This document shows positions 1 through 8,741 of a DNA stretch of 64,000 nt, in pieces. The stretch is from contig CAYWGC010000005.1 of the NCBI GenBank assembly GCA_964457755.1, forward strand, positions 44,693 to 108,692, in the 5' to 3' direction. Origin of the DNA: Tharpella sp964457755. GTDB taxonomy: Bacteria; Desulfobacterota; Anaeroferrophillalia; Anaeroferrophillales; Tharpellaceae. The stretch's first letter is position 1, and every line of letters starts with the position of its first letter. A model generated the notes under the pieces. It did no database searches and had not been told where the DNA came from. It saw nothing but the letters and a program-made list of their open reading frames with translations. The position numbers were made by a program, and so were the translations under genes.

Positions 1-1806
1 TTCATCTCATACGGTCTGGGGGAGGCACCCTTTTCTATTCTGCCAAACAGCATAAGTTTTTCCCGTTCTGGTGAGCGGTTGTTGTTTAAGGGTGCGGCTA
101 TGCGGCAACCTGGTTATACTGATTATGTTGAAGTCTCAGACGCGACTAACCGGCCAGCTGTAACCATTCATGAACGCGATAATCAAGAGCAGGTCGTAGA
201 AACCGCAATCGCGGCCAACCATCATACGGTAGTTATAGATTGTGACAGTGTTAGTTTCTTTGATCAAAATCAAAATGAAATAAACCGTTTTCCGCTTCCT
301 GAAGAGTTTGAAGGTGGAAGTGGTTGCCGAAACTGTCTTATCTCCGACGATGGCAGTCAGGCCCTGGCCTGGTTAAAAGGAGTGGTCTATCTCTTTGCTC
401 CGGGCAAAGAGCCGAGGCGGTGTTTTGCCGAATTGGGCTATGTTTTGGACCTGGGGTGGCTGGGAGATGATGAGATTATTGCCTTTGTCTCCTGTTTCGA
501 CAGTTATGCGCTTTGCCGAATTGATCTTAAGTCAATGACCGTCACCCGGAACTCCATTGAGCCTCATAAACAAATTATTGAGGAGATTATTCCCCGGGCG
601 GTGGCAGTCTCCCATGACGGACGTCTGTTTATTGGTGATCGTCAGGCAAACTTACGTTCATACGACCGCAACCTGATTTTACAACAATCGATCAAGATGA
701 CCAGTGGCCCGATCAACCAACTGGTGGCAGATCGTTTTCAGGATCGGATTGCCGTTCTTATGGTCTCTCAGGAATTAAAGATTCTCTCGCCTGAAGATTT
801 CACTCTCAAGACTTATATTTCTAGAAGTAAAAAGGTACCGGTTTTGGCCGGTTATGGCGCAAAGTCCACGAGCTATCCCTTGATGGAAGCCGGAGAATTG
901 ATGCTTTTTTTAAACAGTAACACTATTGGATTTCAGTGCGATGATGTTCGCAACTTTATTATTGAGAGAGGAGAAAAAGAGATTCGGGTTCGAGATGGCA
1001 AAGGTGATGCGACGAAAACTGTGGGCAAATTTAGTTTTCACTCTCCAGTAATGGCCGTTGCTGATTGCCGTAGACATGTCATCCTTGCCCTGGCCGACGG
1101 TTCGTTGATGGCTTTTAATCCTTATCATTTTGAACTAGTCGAACTTGATCCTGACAGTGATGAGAAGATAATTGCGCCTGAAGGGGATCATATTACCACG
1201 GTTGCTGAAGGTTTTGCTGTGCCGCAGGGTCTGGCTGCGGCCGGGCCTGGGCGGGTCGTGCTTTGGACGGAAGGTGAGGTGGTTCTTTTTACACTGGCGG
1301 ATGATTTTTCCATTATTGAAAAACAGACAATCTCACAGGCGGGGGTTAAAAATGTCGTCTACGATGCGGTGGGTGGCAGGTTCATTCTGGTTATGTCTCA
1401 TTATCTCTCCTTTTGTTCAGAAGATCTGAAGGAGATGTACAGGCTTACAATTTTAAGTAATGGCAGATCCATTATCGAGGTGCCGTATCCCAAAAAACCG
1501 GCAAATACTTCCACTGTAAATCATCCAGGTTTTTTCTGGAGCGCCGATGTGATGCCGCCGGACCCTGCTCTTTTTAGCGTGCTGGACAGTAATAGGCAGG
1601 TTATTGAAGATGTCGAAAAATGCCGTGATTTCCTGGAACACCAGGTTTTTAATGAATTTATGGTGCGAGAGGCGACGTCTGACTACCAAGGTTTTTTACA
1701 GATGTTGGAGAATGTGAAAATAGACGATTGCGGTATCTGTGATTTCAGAAAGAAAACTATTTGTCTGCCAGCGAGAGCAATTTGTGAGGAGGTAAAGTAT
1801 GTATAA
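1..1806 (+). CDS. Beta-propeller-like protein of the GHKL cassette (5' end outside window)
   Basis: The reading frame is open from base 1, and translation of bases 1-78 continues the same kind of sequence (for example SISFSRSGERLLF), so the gene starts upstream. The TTG at 79 and ATG at 100 are internal. The protein is made of repeated short beta-rich segments with WD40/YVTN-like pieces such as LISDDGSQALAWL, VAVSHDGRLFIG and VILALADGSLMAF spaced about 40-60 residues apart, which suggests a propeller scaffold for protein binding. No signal peptide or membrane span is visible in the part present. The last ~60 residues carry a CGIC and other cysteines. It overlaps the next gene by 8 bp, with a strong GAGGAGGT ribosome site inside its own 3' end, so translation is probably coupled. 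I do not recognise a named family; the propeller call is inference from repeat pattern. Confidence 0.7.
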   Translation, partial: FISYGLGEAPFSILPNSISFSRSGERLLFKGAAMRQPGYTDYVEVSDATNRPAVTIHERDNQEQVVETAIAANHHTVVIDCDSVSFFDQNQNEINRFPLPEEFEGGSGCRNCLISDDGSQALAWLKGVVYLFAPGKEPRRCFAELGYVLDLGWLGDDEIIAFVSCFDSYALCRIDLKSMTVTRNSIEPHKQIIEEIIPRAVAVSHDGRLFIGDRQANLRSYDRNLILQQSIKMTSGPINQLVADRFQDRIAVLMVSQELKILSPEDFTLKTYISRSKKVPVLAGYGAKSTSYPLMEAGELMLFLNSNTIGFQCDDVRNFIIERGEKEIRVRDGKGDATKTVGKFSFHSPVMAVADCRRHVILALADGSLMAFNPYHFELVELDPDSDEKIIAPEGDHITTVAEGFAVPQGLAAAGPGRVVLWTEGEVVLFTLADDFSIIEKQTISQAGVKNVVYDAVGGRFILVMSHYLSFCSEDLKEMYRLTILSNGRSIIEVPYPKKPANTSTVNHPGFFWSADVMPPDPALFSVLDSNRQVIEDVEKCRDFLEHQVFNEFMVREATSDYQGFLQMLENVKIDDCGICDFRKKTICLPARAICEEVKYV

Positions 1807-3307
1807 CTATAGCACTTTGGGCCATGAAATATCTGCAATAATTTCGGAATATTGTGAGTCAAATCATAATACACATGAATTTGGAGAACTCTGCAGTTGC
1901 GATCCGGAAATAGGTTTGCGAATCCAAGGTTTACCCGTCTTTACAAATTCCAGCGAAGAGGCCAGATTTTTCTGGCAGTACGATACCTGTCACCTCTTTC
2001 CTGGCCCGGAAGAGCTGGTTGCGCTGGCCGCAGCTTGCCAAAAACCGATGGTCTATGTCTGCGGCTTGCTTTTAAAGGGCTCCTGGGAAAAACACGTTGC
2101 TGACTTACGTCACTGGCAGCATGATAACTCCTTAAATGTCAGGCTCGATGAGCTTCTTGAGGAAGCTTACCATCCCGATAAACGCAAGGTCCATGAGACT
2201 TTTTCACCGGATGTCGATGCGCTTTATTATCTTCTGGCGAAATCCGGTTTTGCGGCAAGTCCGCTGATGCGATACCGGGAGGCGTTCTCAATGCTGATTC
2301 ATGAAATGCTTCTTAATCGGTTCTATCTCGATCCTGTCGTGGCCCCGACGTTTTCTCTGTTTGCCGATAGAAAAGAGGCTGAAATGGATGCTTATCAGGC
2401 GGCAACACCGGCTAACATTAAAAGTTTTCATGTGGAAAAATATAAATGGCTTAATCATAAAAGTTGTCTGGGGGAATATCTACTGCGTCTTGAAAACAGT
2501 AAAATTGCCAATGAGCATCTTAAAATCCGCTGGTTGGCTGAATTTGGCAAGGAATTTATGGAGATGGAAGAGGAGTTTGAAAGTATGGCTCTGTACAAAC
2601 AGATGCACAAACTGAAACAGGCTGAACCTGATCTCTTGCCGGAACATCTACAGGACTTGGCCGCAGAGCAGCTTAGAGAGTCTGAAGAGCGGCTCGAAAA
2701 CCTGGAAACCGGTATGAGTTTGGGTCTTTTGCTGGAGTTTGGCAAAAGTATAGATAAACAGGAGCAGGCCCGAGTTAAAAAGGGGTGTGAAGAGCTTCTG
2801 CGTAAAATAAGTCTTCTGACCCATCCGGACCGGCTGGAGCATAACCTTCAATTTGCGCAGATGACTGAGGGTCAGAAACAATACATCCGGGAAATGTTTC
2901 TCCGTTCCCGGGAGATGAAAAGATCTGATTCCGAACTTTCTGCCAGCAAGGTCTGTTGGAGTGAGGAGAATCTTATCAACTTAAGAGGTATGCTCTACAA
3001 TATAGAGGAGATTTATGTTTCTGCCGGCATAGACTCCAACGTTGATATGATGATCAAGGGTGAAACCATTGTCGAAAAGATAGCCTATCTTCAGCAGGAA
3101 AATCAACTTTTGGCCAAACAGGTTGCAGAAAGTAAAAGTCTGCTGGTTAAATATCTAAATAATCGGGAAATAATGGAGAAACACCGGCAGCTTGGTTGCC
3201 CGGAGCTCTATAGTCTTATAAAGGAGACGATGCTCAAACAGGCCGAAGACTATCGGTATGAGACCCGCCAGGTTCAGGATGATCTTAAAATTCTCTATGC
3301 GGCTTAA
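1799..3307 (+). CDS. Large J-domain-like protein with coiled-coil C terminus
   Basis: 502 residues, soluble, unknown family. Residues ~325-375 look like a DnaJ J-domain. A basic amphipathic helix (VKKGCEELLRKISLL) leads into the diagnostic H342-P343-D344 loop and is followed by a second helix (EGQKQYIREMFLRSREM). In known J-proteins the HPD loop stimulates Hsp70 ATPase activity. A second HPDK occurs at 125-128 but lacks clear flanking J helices. The N-terminal ~300 residues match nothing I know; residues ~240-305 and 415-495 are strongly charged and helical, probably coiled coil. The start ATG at 1799 is preceded by GAGGAGGT (1786-1793) and overlaps the propeller gene by 8 bp. The next gene follows after 34 bp. 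The neighbours suggest a co-chaperone or adaptor role with the two downstream GHKL ATPases, but that is inference. Confidence 0.65.
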   Translation: MYNYSTLGHEISAIISEYCESNHNTHEFGELCSCDPEIGLRIQGLPVFTNSSEEARFFWQYDTCHLFPGPEELVALAAACQKPMVYVCGLLLKGSWEKHVADLRHWQHDNSLNVRLDELLEEAYHPDKRKVHETFSPDVDALYYLLAKSGFAASPLMRYREAFSMLIHEMLLNRFYLDPVVAPTFSLFADRKEAEMDAYQAATPANIKSFHVEKYKWLNHKSCLGEYLLRLENSKIANEHLKIRWLAEFGKEFMEMEEEFESMALYKQMHKLKQAEPDLLPEHLQDLAAEQLRESEERLENLETGMSLGLLLEFGKSIDKQEQARVKKGCEELLRKISLLTHPDRLEHNLQFAQMTEGQKQYIREMFLRSREMKRSDSELSASKVCWSEENLINLRGMLYNIEEIYVSAGIDSNVDMMIKGETIVEKIAYLQQENQLLAKQVAESKSLLVKYLNNREIMEKHRQLGCPELYSLIKETMLKQAEDYRYETRQVQDDLKILYAA

Positions 3308-3341
3308 AGGACACCCCCCAATTAAAAACAGGAGAAATAAT

Positions 3342-5279
3342 ATGAGTAATAAAAATTCACCAGCAGGCCTGGAAGAAATTTTAGCCGAAATCAGCCAACA
3401 GGGAATCCGGGCCGATTGTCAACATCTTCTGGAAGATATTGGCTCACAATTTAGTGATTATCGTGAATGGATCAGAGAATATGTGGTCAACTCTCATGAT
3501 GCCGGAGCCACTTGGTGTCGGGTGCTGGGCCGCGAAAATGATGACTATATAACAATTTATGTTTGCGATAATGGTCATGGTATGGATCAGCAGCGGGTCG
3601 GCGACTTCTTGACCCTGTTTAAGTCGGTCAAGGAAGGCGATCCGCGCTTGGCCGTTGGTCGCTTTGGGGTCGGCAAGGCTTGTATCTTGGCGATTCCTGA
3701 TCTTGCGAGCCTGGCTATGGAGACTTCTACGGGAAATGAATCCTGGAAGATGCAGATCGGTTCTCTTCTTGATGGTAAGCCGATTCATGTGCAGCGGGTT
3801 GAGCCGGTCGGAGAGCCGGGTACCAGATTCGCGATCACTTTTAAAAAGAAAATCTCTCTGGCTCAGGAGCTGCAGAGGTTGGGTGATGTCCTTTACTCCT
3901 ATGTTCGTTATCTACCGATGACGATTACCATCCAAAAATCGGAAACTGGTGAAAACGGGGCGTCACCTTTTCGTCATATTAATGACCGATGGTCAGCGTA
4001 TGGGGAGAGGTTAGGGCGGAAATATACATTTAATCTCGGTGTAAATTCTTATGATGCGATTCTTGGGTTCGGCCAGAATAGTTATGAAATTTATCAGAAT
4101 CAGGTCATGGTTACCGATCGTTACAATCTCTTTTCTCATGACCTGGGTCGCGATATAACGATTCCCGGCATCTCTGTTCGGGTCGACAGTCCGGATTTTG
4201 AACTTCCCTTTGGCCGGCATGGATTGCGTAATGAAGAGGTTCTTATTCCGTTGTCACGACATTTGCGCAAGGTCATTCTACCAGATTATTTTGACCAAGT
4301 GCATGAAATTTATCTTAACTTGAGCCCCGGTAACCCACTTATCAATATCGTCGAGATTGAAGATCTGGCCTGCGGCCTGCTAGTCTATGATTCCGGTCCC
4401 GGCTGTCGTTGGAGCCACTTCCCGGTTTTTACCGTCTGGGGACACCTGCGCCTGTCTATAGTCGAACTACGTAAGCTGGTCGATAAAAGCGGTAAAATCT
4501 ATCTTGAGGATCCGGATAATGCCGGAGCTGACTACGCAGCCTTTGACGCACCGGTTCTCTCAATGACTCAGCCTCGGGGCGGGCTTAAATTTTTAAAGGA
4601 GCTGTTTGCCGCCGAGCTGTTGAATTTGGGAACTAAAGATCTGGTTCTTGAACAGCCGGCCGGGAGCGGTAAAAAGTTGAATCGGCAAGAACTTAACTTT
4701 GAATCATTTCTCGGTTTCCGACCGGAGTTATTGGAGCAGTTCAGGCCCGGGTTAGAGTTTGAGGCAGATGAAATGTCATTGCATTCCTTAGCCTCCGATG
4801 CTGCCAACTCGGATATCATCTCTTACTTAAGTGACAATAGCGGTCTTAGCAGCGAGGCCCGGCATGCCCGAACCGACCTGGAAGAGATCATTTGGCGGGT
4901 TAACTATCTCGTTGAACGAGACGGGGTTAGTCCATGTCTCAGCCAGAAATTTCTCTATAAAGATGAGACCGTAATTCTCAATTTGCATCATCCTGAGGTA
5001 CGCAGACTTTTGCTCCTTTCTGAAAAACTGCCCTCTCTTTCCGGCCATTGGGCTCTGGCCATGTGTCTCGAAGATCGGAAAAAAATATTGGATCACTTAA
5101 CCCCTGAGGCCCGGGAAGATTTGATCAAGCTTGATGCCATGATTAGAGGTTATGCACCCGCCGAGGTCGTTAAGAGAAAACCGCAAGCCCCGGCCAGAAC
5201 CGCTATGGGACTAAAATTCAATGAATATCTCAGAACTCTGTCTCAGCTTTCTGGTATGTCAAGTGAAATGACCCATTGA
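3342..5279 (+). CDS. GHKL (HSP90/MORC-like) ATPase, first of pair
   Basis: 645 residues from the ATG at 3342, chosen because GGAG at 3331-3334 lies just upstream; the longer frame from 3258 would overlap the previous gene. The N-terminal ~200 residues hold an intact Bergerat ATP fold. The N-box is EYVVNSHDAGA with general base E46, Mg ligand N50 and D53. The G1 box is DNGHGM (76-81) and the G2 box GRFGVGKA (106-113). This is the HSP90/MutL/MORC style in which ATP binding closes an N-terminal dimer. The middle region resembles the transducer part of such proteins. The C terminus (about 520-620) is a helical segment with LNLHHPEVRRLL. Not HtpG: too divergent and without its C-terminal dimer domain. 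It sits between the J-like gene and a second, different GHKL gene. Substrate unknown. Confidence 0.75.
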   Translation: MSNKNSPAGLEEILAEISQQGIRADCQHLLEDIGSQFSDYREWIREYVVNSHDAGATWCRVLGRENDDYITIYVCDNGHGMDQQRVGDFLTLFKSVKEGDPRLAVGRFGVGKACILAIPDLASLAMETSTGNESWKMQIGSLLDGKPIHVQRVEPVGEPGTRFAITFKKKISLAQELQRLGDVLYSYVRYLPMTITIQKSETGENGASPFRHINDRWSAYGERLGRKYTFNLGVNSYDAILGFGQNSYEIYQNQVMVTDRYNLFSHDLGRDITIPGISVRVDSPDFELPFGRHGLRNEEVLIPLSRHLRKVILPDYFDQVHEIYLNLSPGNPLINIVEIEDLACGLLVYDSGPGCRWSHFPVFTVWGHLRLSIVELRKLVDKSGKIYLEDPDNAGADYAAFDAPVLSMTQPRGGLKFLKELFAAELLNLGTKDLVLEQPAGSGKKLNRQELNFESFLGFRPELLEQFRPGLEFEADEMSLHSLASDAANSDIISYLSDNSGLSSEARHARTDLEEIIWRVNYLVERDGVSPCLSQKFLYKDETVILNLHHPEVRRLLLLSEKLPSLSGHWALAMCLEDRKKILDHLTPEAREDLIKLDAMIRGYAPAEVVKRKPQAPARTAMGLKFNEYLRTLSQLSGMSSEMTH

Positions 5280-5314
5280 GCTTATCATCTTAGAAAAAAT
5301 ATGGAGGACGGAAA

Positions 5315-7258
5315 ATGGCAAAGGCAAAAGTGAAATCCCCGGATAAAAAAATAATGGAAGTCATCTATCCAAATGGTATCGAGATAGACCTTGACGAGGC
5401 CTGGCTGAAACTTATCTCCTGCCAGTTTGCCGGCAGCGCCGGTCACGGGTTTGGCGAACTTATCCAAAACTTTCTCGATAGTTATCCCTCTTCAACCCCC
5501 TGGGATGAGCGGCAGGGGAAGATCAAAAGTGGTAAGGGCTGGCTCAGTATCACTGATTTTGGTGAGGGGATGGATCGTGATCGACTAACTTTGTTGGTTA
5601 CCTTGGGCGGCACTGATAAAAATAATAACATAAACAAAATCGGTACTTTTGGGGTTGGTTTTTTCTCTATCTTCAATCCTAAACTCAAGACCCGCAGAGT
5701 GCAGGTGATTACACGATGTGAGGATCAGGTGGTTGAAATAATTTTTGAGGTCAAAGAGCCGGGTAAACGTCCTCAAATCAGTACCCGGATTTTGAAAAAG
5801 AAGATCTCTTTTTCAACCCAGGTCAAGGTTGAATTCGACGATCCCGCATCGGTCAGCCTTTGTCTTGATCATGCTGAGTCTTGTCTCAAGTATTATCCCT
5901 GCCGGATAACCATCAATGGTCGAGAGTATGCATCTATCTGGCAGCAAGCCGAGAAAGAAGGTGCTGGATTGTTTAAGGCGGGACACTGTGATGGTTTTGT
6001 GGAGTATGGTAGATTTCCTCGCAACTATGTGAAGTTACTTTGTAAATATGAATATCTTATGTCCCTGCCGCTCAACTGCCTAATAACCGGCGGCCAATCG
6101 ATGACGTATGATCTCAGGGATTATAAGCGGAAATCAATGCCTTTTCTCGAAGATACATCGACGACCATTAATTGCAACAATCTCAGTGTAACAATCAGTC
6201 GAGATTCCTTCAGGATGGATTCCGCCTACGGTAGTATGATTCGCACCCTGGCCAATGTCATGATTAAGGAATTAGCTTGTGAATTGCAGCAGAACTCTTC
6301 CCCTGAACTGATTTTACCTAACCAGTACATTTTGATCAGCAAATTATGCGATTATGTGATTAATCCGAAAAATAATGAATCAATCGACAAAAAAGAAGAG
6401 CTAGCGGCCATCTCCCGGTTGGCTCAGGCCAAAATCTATCGTATAAATGGGCGCAGAGAGTATTTTTCTCTTGCAGATCTTCTTGAATTGAAAAGTAAAG
6501 ATTTGCCAATTTTCTACTCTCCCCGACAAGATAATCTTCGCTGGTTAGGCGGTAACTTCAAGCACGACTTTATTGTCTTGCCCCCTTACTGCAAATCGGG
6601 CGGTGGGGCGCCGGATTTTTATGATGTTATTTTTAAATCGATTTTCGTGGATGTGGTCAACCTGGATACGATCAAACAGCAAAGCGAGCGGCTCAAGGAA
6701 TTGGTTGAGGCCGGTGTGGTTGAAGAGGAGGCTCTTTCTCCCGAAGTTCAATTTGAAGGCGAGCGGGATTTAGCTGAAACAGAGCGTAAACTGCTTGAAG
6801 AGCTTGATATCTTCTTTGCTAATCAAGGCATCAGGGAGGCGATTACCAAAAACCTGCATCTTCCGGTAAAGCATATCAGGACGGTTTTTTTTGATGTCAA
6901 AGATCAAAAAGCTGTAATCGCCACCGGCCTCTTCGACGACGAGGGCAAGGCCTTGTCCGATACCGTACACTGCAATCTCGATCTTGAAAATGAAGAGGGC
7001 CAACCTTTAAAGAAAAAGGATAACCAGACCCTGATGCTGGGTCTGCACCGTAATCACGATCTCATAAGATCAATCATCGCCAATAAAGATCCGCATCGTC
7101 TCTACTTCTCTTTGCCGATTCTGGCCCACGAATTGGCTTTGTGCCAGAAACTTCTGGTCCCTTATTCACCTTGCTACCATCTCGTCAAAGAACAACTGGC
7201 CAGAGATATGCGCAAAGCTTTGATGGATCACCTGTTGCCCGAAGTAACAGCCGCTTGA
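5315..7258 (+). CDS. GHKL (HSP90/MORC-like) ATPase, second of pair
   Basis: 647 residues; ATG at 5315 with GGAGG at 5303-5307, 35 bp after the previous stop. It is a second Bergerat-fold ATPase, clearly different from the first. The N-box is GELIQNFLDS (E48, N52, D55), the G1 box DFGEGM (81-86), followed by LVTLGGTDKNN as lid, and the G2 box GTFGVGF (110-116). All catalytic positions are kept, so both partners should bind ATP. Residues ~450-490 are an acidic, helical stretch (many Glu), perhaps a coiled-coil linker. The C-terminal ~150 residues, with LYFSLPILAHELALC, are unrecognised. Two unequal GHKL proteins side by side suggest a heterodimer or sequential clamp (inference). The gene is the last of the cassette; its end faces the YgjP-like gene on the other strand. 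Confidence 0.75.
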   Translation: MAKAKVKSPDKKIMEVIYPNGIEIDLDEAWLKLISCQFAGSAGHGFGELIQNFLDSYPSSTPWDERQGKIKSGKGWLSITDFGEGMDRDRLTLLVTLGGTDKNNNINKIGTFGVGFFSIFNPKLKTRRVQVITRCEDQVVEIIFEVKEPGKRPQISTRILKKKISFSTQVKVEFDDPASVSLCLDHAESCLKYYPCRITINGREYASIWQQAEKEGAGLFKAGHCDGFVEYGRFPRNYVKLLCKYEYLMSLPLNCLITGGQSMTYDLRDYKRKSMPFLEDTSTTINCNNLSVTISRDSFRMDSAYGSMIRTLANVMIKELACELQQNSSPELILPNQYILISKLCDYVINPKNNESIDKKEELAAISRLAQAKIYRINGRREYFSLADLLELKSKDLPIFYSPRQDNLRWLGGNFKHDFIVLPPYCKSGGGAPDFYDVIFKSIFVDVVNLDTIKQQSERLKELVEAGVVEEEALSPEVQFEGERDLAETERKLLEELDIFFANQGIREAITKNLHLPVKHIRTVFFDVKDQKAVIATGLFDDEGKALSDTVHCNLDLENEEGQPLKKKDNQTLMLGLHRNHDLIRSIIANKDPHRLYFSLPILAHELALCQKLLVPYSPCYHLVKEQLARDMRKALMDHLLPEVTAA

Positions 7259-7285
7259 AAAATATCTCTTTTTCTGCTGTTGTAA

Positions 7286-7885
7286 TTAGAGAGGAATACG
7301 AAGAAGGCCGCTGTGGTTGTTAACCTGTCGGTCAAGCTCTCGGGCTTGGGGGAATATTTCCTCTAGAGTTTGCCAAAACTGAGGGCCGTGGTTTTTAATC
7401 TTGGTGTGGATGAGCTCATGGACTAAAATTAGATCCATAAGCTTGTCTGGGAGGAGGGCGAGTTTGATATTGAGGCTGATATTGTTTTTTGCCGAGCAGC
7501 TGCCCCAGCGGGTTTTCTGGTTCCGAATTGTTAGTTTATTGTAGTTAAAATCATGTTCATGGGCCAGTTCCTGAAGGCGGGTGGCAATTGTACTGGCGGC
7601 TTCATTAATATCCAGTTTTTTGATTTTTTCGGAAAATTTGTCGGCCTCTGCGTGAACTTTTTTGAGCCGGAGAAGTTGTTTTTCGATCCAGGGTTGTTTG
7701 CTTAAAACAAATTGCCGGGCCTCTTTAAGCGAAGCTCGTTTAGGGACGGCCACCCGAATCTCTCCAGCGATTTTGACGCTGATATTGATTCTTCGGGCCC
7801 GGTTGCTGGAGACAAAAGTGATGGGGCCGAGATTGCCGACGTTGATTACGGCTGGAAATTTTTGTTGTTTTGCCACGATCTGCAA
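7286..7885 (-). CDS. YgjP/DUF45-type (SprT-like fold) zinc metallopeptidase
   Basis: About 199 residues from a TTG start; other starts nearby (GTG inside) are possible because no strong ribosome site is seen. The C-terminal half has the family signature: VHELIHTKIKNHGPQFW, i.e. HELxH zinc/catalytic motif with a third histidine nine residues on, preceded by the conserved KTRWGSCSAKNNISLN block. The N-terminal ~70 residues are the usual beta-rich part with the basic R-SNRARRINISVK segment. YgjP proteins are small intracellular predicted metallopeptidases of uncertain substrate. YgjP-like genes are often found near restriction or other accessory genes, which fits its place beside the GHKL cassette. 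It converges on the second GHKL gene with 27 bp between stops, so it is a separate transcription unit. Confidence 0.85.
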   Translation of the reverse strand: MQIVAKQQKFPAVINVGNLGPITFVSSNRARRINISVKIAGEIRVAVPKRASLKEARQFVLSKQPWIEKQLLRLKKVHAEADKFSEKIKKLDINEAASTIATRLQELAHEHDFNYNKLTIRNQKTRWGSCSAKNNISLNIKLALLPDKLMDLILVHELIHTKIKNHGPQFWQTLEEIFPQARELDRQVNNHSGLLRIPL

Positions 7886-8195
7886 ATGAAAGTTACTCTC
7901 TGTTTGTCAAATTAATCTGATGTTCGTTGGCGGTATCACGGATGTGGTCAACAAAAAATTCGGCAAAGGCGTAATTTTCACCTTTTTTTACTCTTCTTTC
8001 TAAATAAAATATATGATAATTGTAATATCCCCGCTGGTGGTTGTCAAGAAAAACAGCACATAGTATAAGTATGGCTGATTGAAGAGTTTGTAGTAATAAC
8101 TTCATGAAACCTTTCCGAACTCTACGGCATCAAACTTCAATTGCACAAGCTGGAAAAGATTCTGCTGATCACACCAATGTAAGGGGGATAACTAT
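7886..8195. other. 310-bp intergenic region between divergent YgjP-like and SLOG-like genes
   Basis: Must hold the divergent promoters for the genes on either side. An open frame of 70 codons on the minus strand (7893-8105) has a hydrophobic N terminus, but it has no good ribosome site and no recognisable match, so I do not call it. No strong hairpin or repeat is visible. Confidence 0.5.
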
Positions 8196-8684
8196 ATGGA
8201 AAAAATTTACCTGAAAGTCATCTCCGGTGGGCAAACCGGCGTCGACCGGGCCGCCCTTGACACTGCCTTGAAATTTAATCTTCCAGTCGGTGGCTGGTGC
8301 CCCAGAGGGCGAAAAGCTGAAGATGGCCCTATAAGTTCACGCTATCCACTGAAGGAAACGGGATCTGACAGATATCAGATCAGAACCAACCTTAATGTTA
8401 AAGATTCCGACGGCACTCTGATTATTTGCAGAGGTACGCCCTCAGGTGGTACCGCTTTAACCATCAAAAAAGCTCGTCAGCATGAAAAGGCCTTACTGAT
8501 CTTAGATCTGCAAAAAAAAACCGATCCTGAAATGGTTTGCCAATGGCTCTCTAATAACAAAATTGCAACACTCAATATAGCTGGTCCAAGAGAGAGTCAA
8601 ACGCCGGGGATATATCAGGAAAGTGTTAATATTCTGGGGGAAATTATCTTTTTAGCAAACCAACCTATATGCTATCATCCATAA
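8196..8684 (+). CDS. SLOG-superfamily putative molybdenum carrier (cpYpsA-like) protein
   Basis: 162 residues; ATG at 8196 with a strong AAGGGGG site at 8181-8187. The N terminus KVISGGQTGVDRAALD is the nucleotide-binding signature of this Rossmann-like family, followed by LPVGGWCPRGRKAEDG. Residues ~62-90 hold TNLNVKDSDGTLIIC and GTPSGGTALT. The structure of a family member was labelled a putative molybdenum carrier, but a nucleotide or nucleotide-derivative sensing role is equally likely for the SLOG superfamily. No membrane segment. It stands alone between the YgjP-like gene and a perfect hairpin terminator. Association with the GHKL cassette is suggested only by proximity. Confidence 0.85.
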   Translation: MEKIYLKVISGGQTGVDRAALDTALKFNLPVGGWCPRGRKAEDGPISSRYPLKETGSDRYQIRTNLNVKDSDGTLIICRGTPSGGTALTIKKARQHEKALLILDLQKKTDPEMVCQWLSNNKIATLNIAGPRESQTPGIYQESVNILGEIIFLANQPICYHP

Positions 8685-8711
8685 GATGATTACGATACAG
8701 TTTTGATTATG

Positions 8712-8741
8712 GCTAATAAAATCACTGGTGATTTTATTAGC
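8712..8741. terminator. Perfect hairpin between convergent genes
   Basis: GCTAATAAAATCAC (8712-8725) is followed, after 2 bases, by its exact reverse complement (8728-8741) and then TGTTTT. A 14-bp perfect stem between two converging genes is best read as a bidirectional terminator. The minus-strand stop codon at 8737-8739 lies inside the stem. Confidence 0.8.

Noticed and set aside
79..81. TTG at 79 as start of the first gene
   Set aside because: The frame is open to base 1 and upstream residues fit the same beta-propeller pattern, so the gene is cut by the window edge.
7893..8105. 70-codon minus-strand frame with hydrophobic N terminus
   Set aside because: No ribosome site, no recognisable similarity, overlaps the promoter region of two divergent genes.
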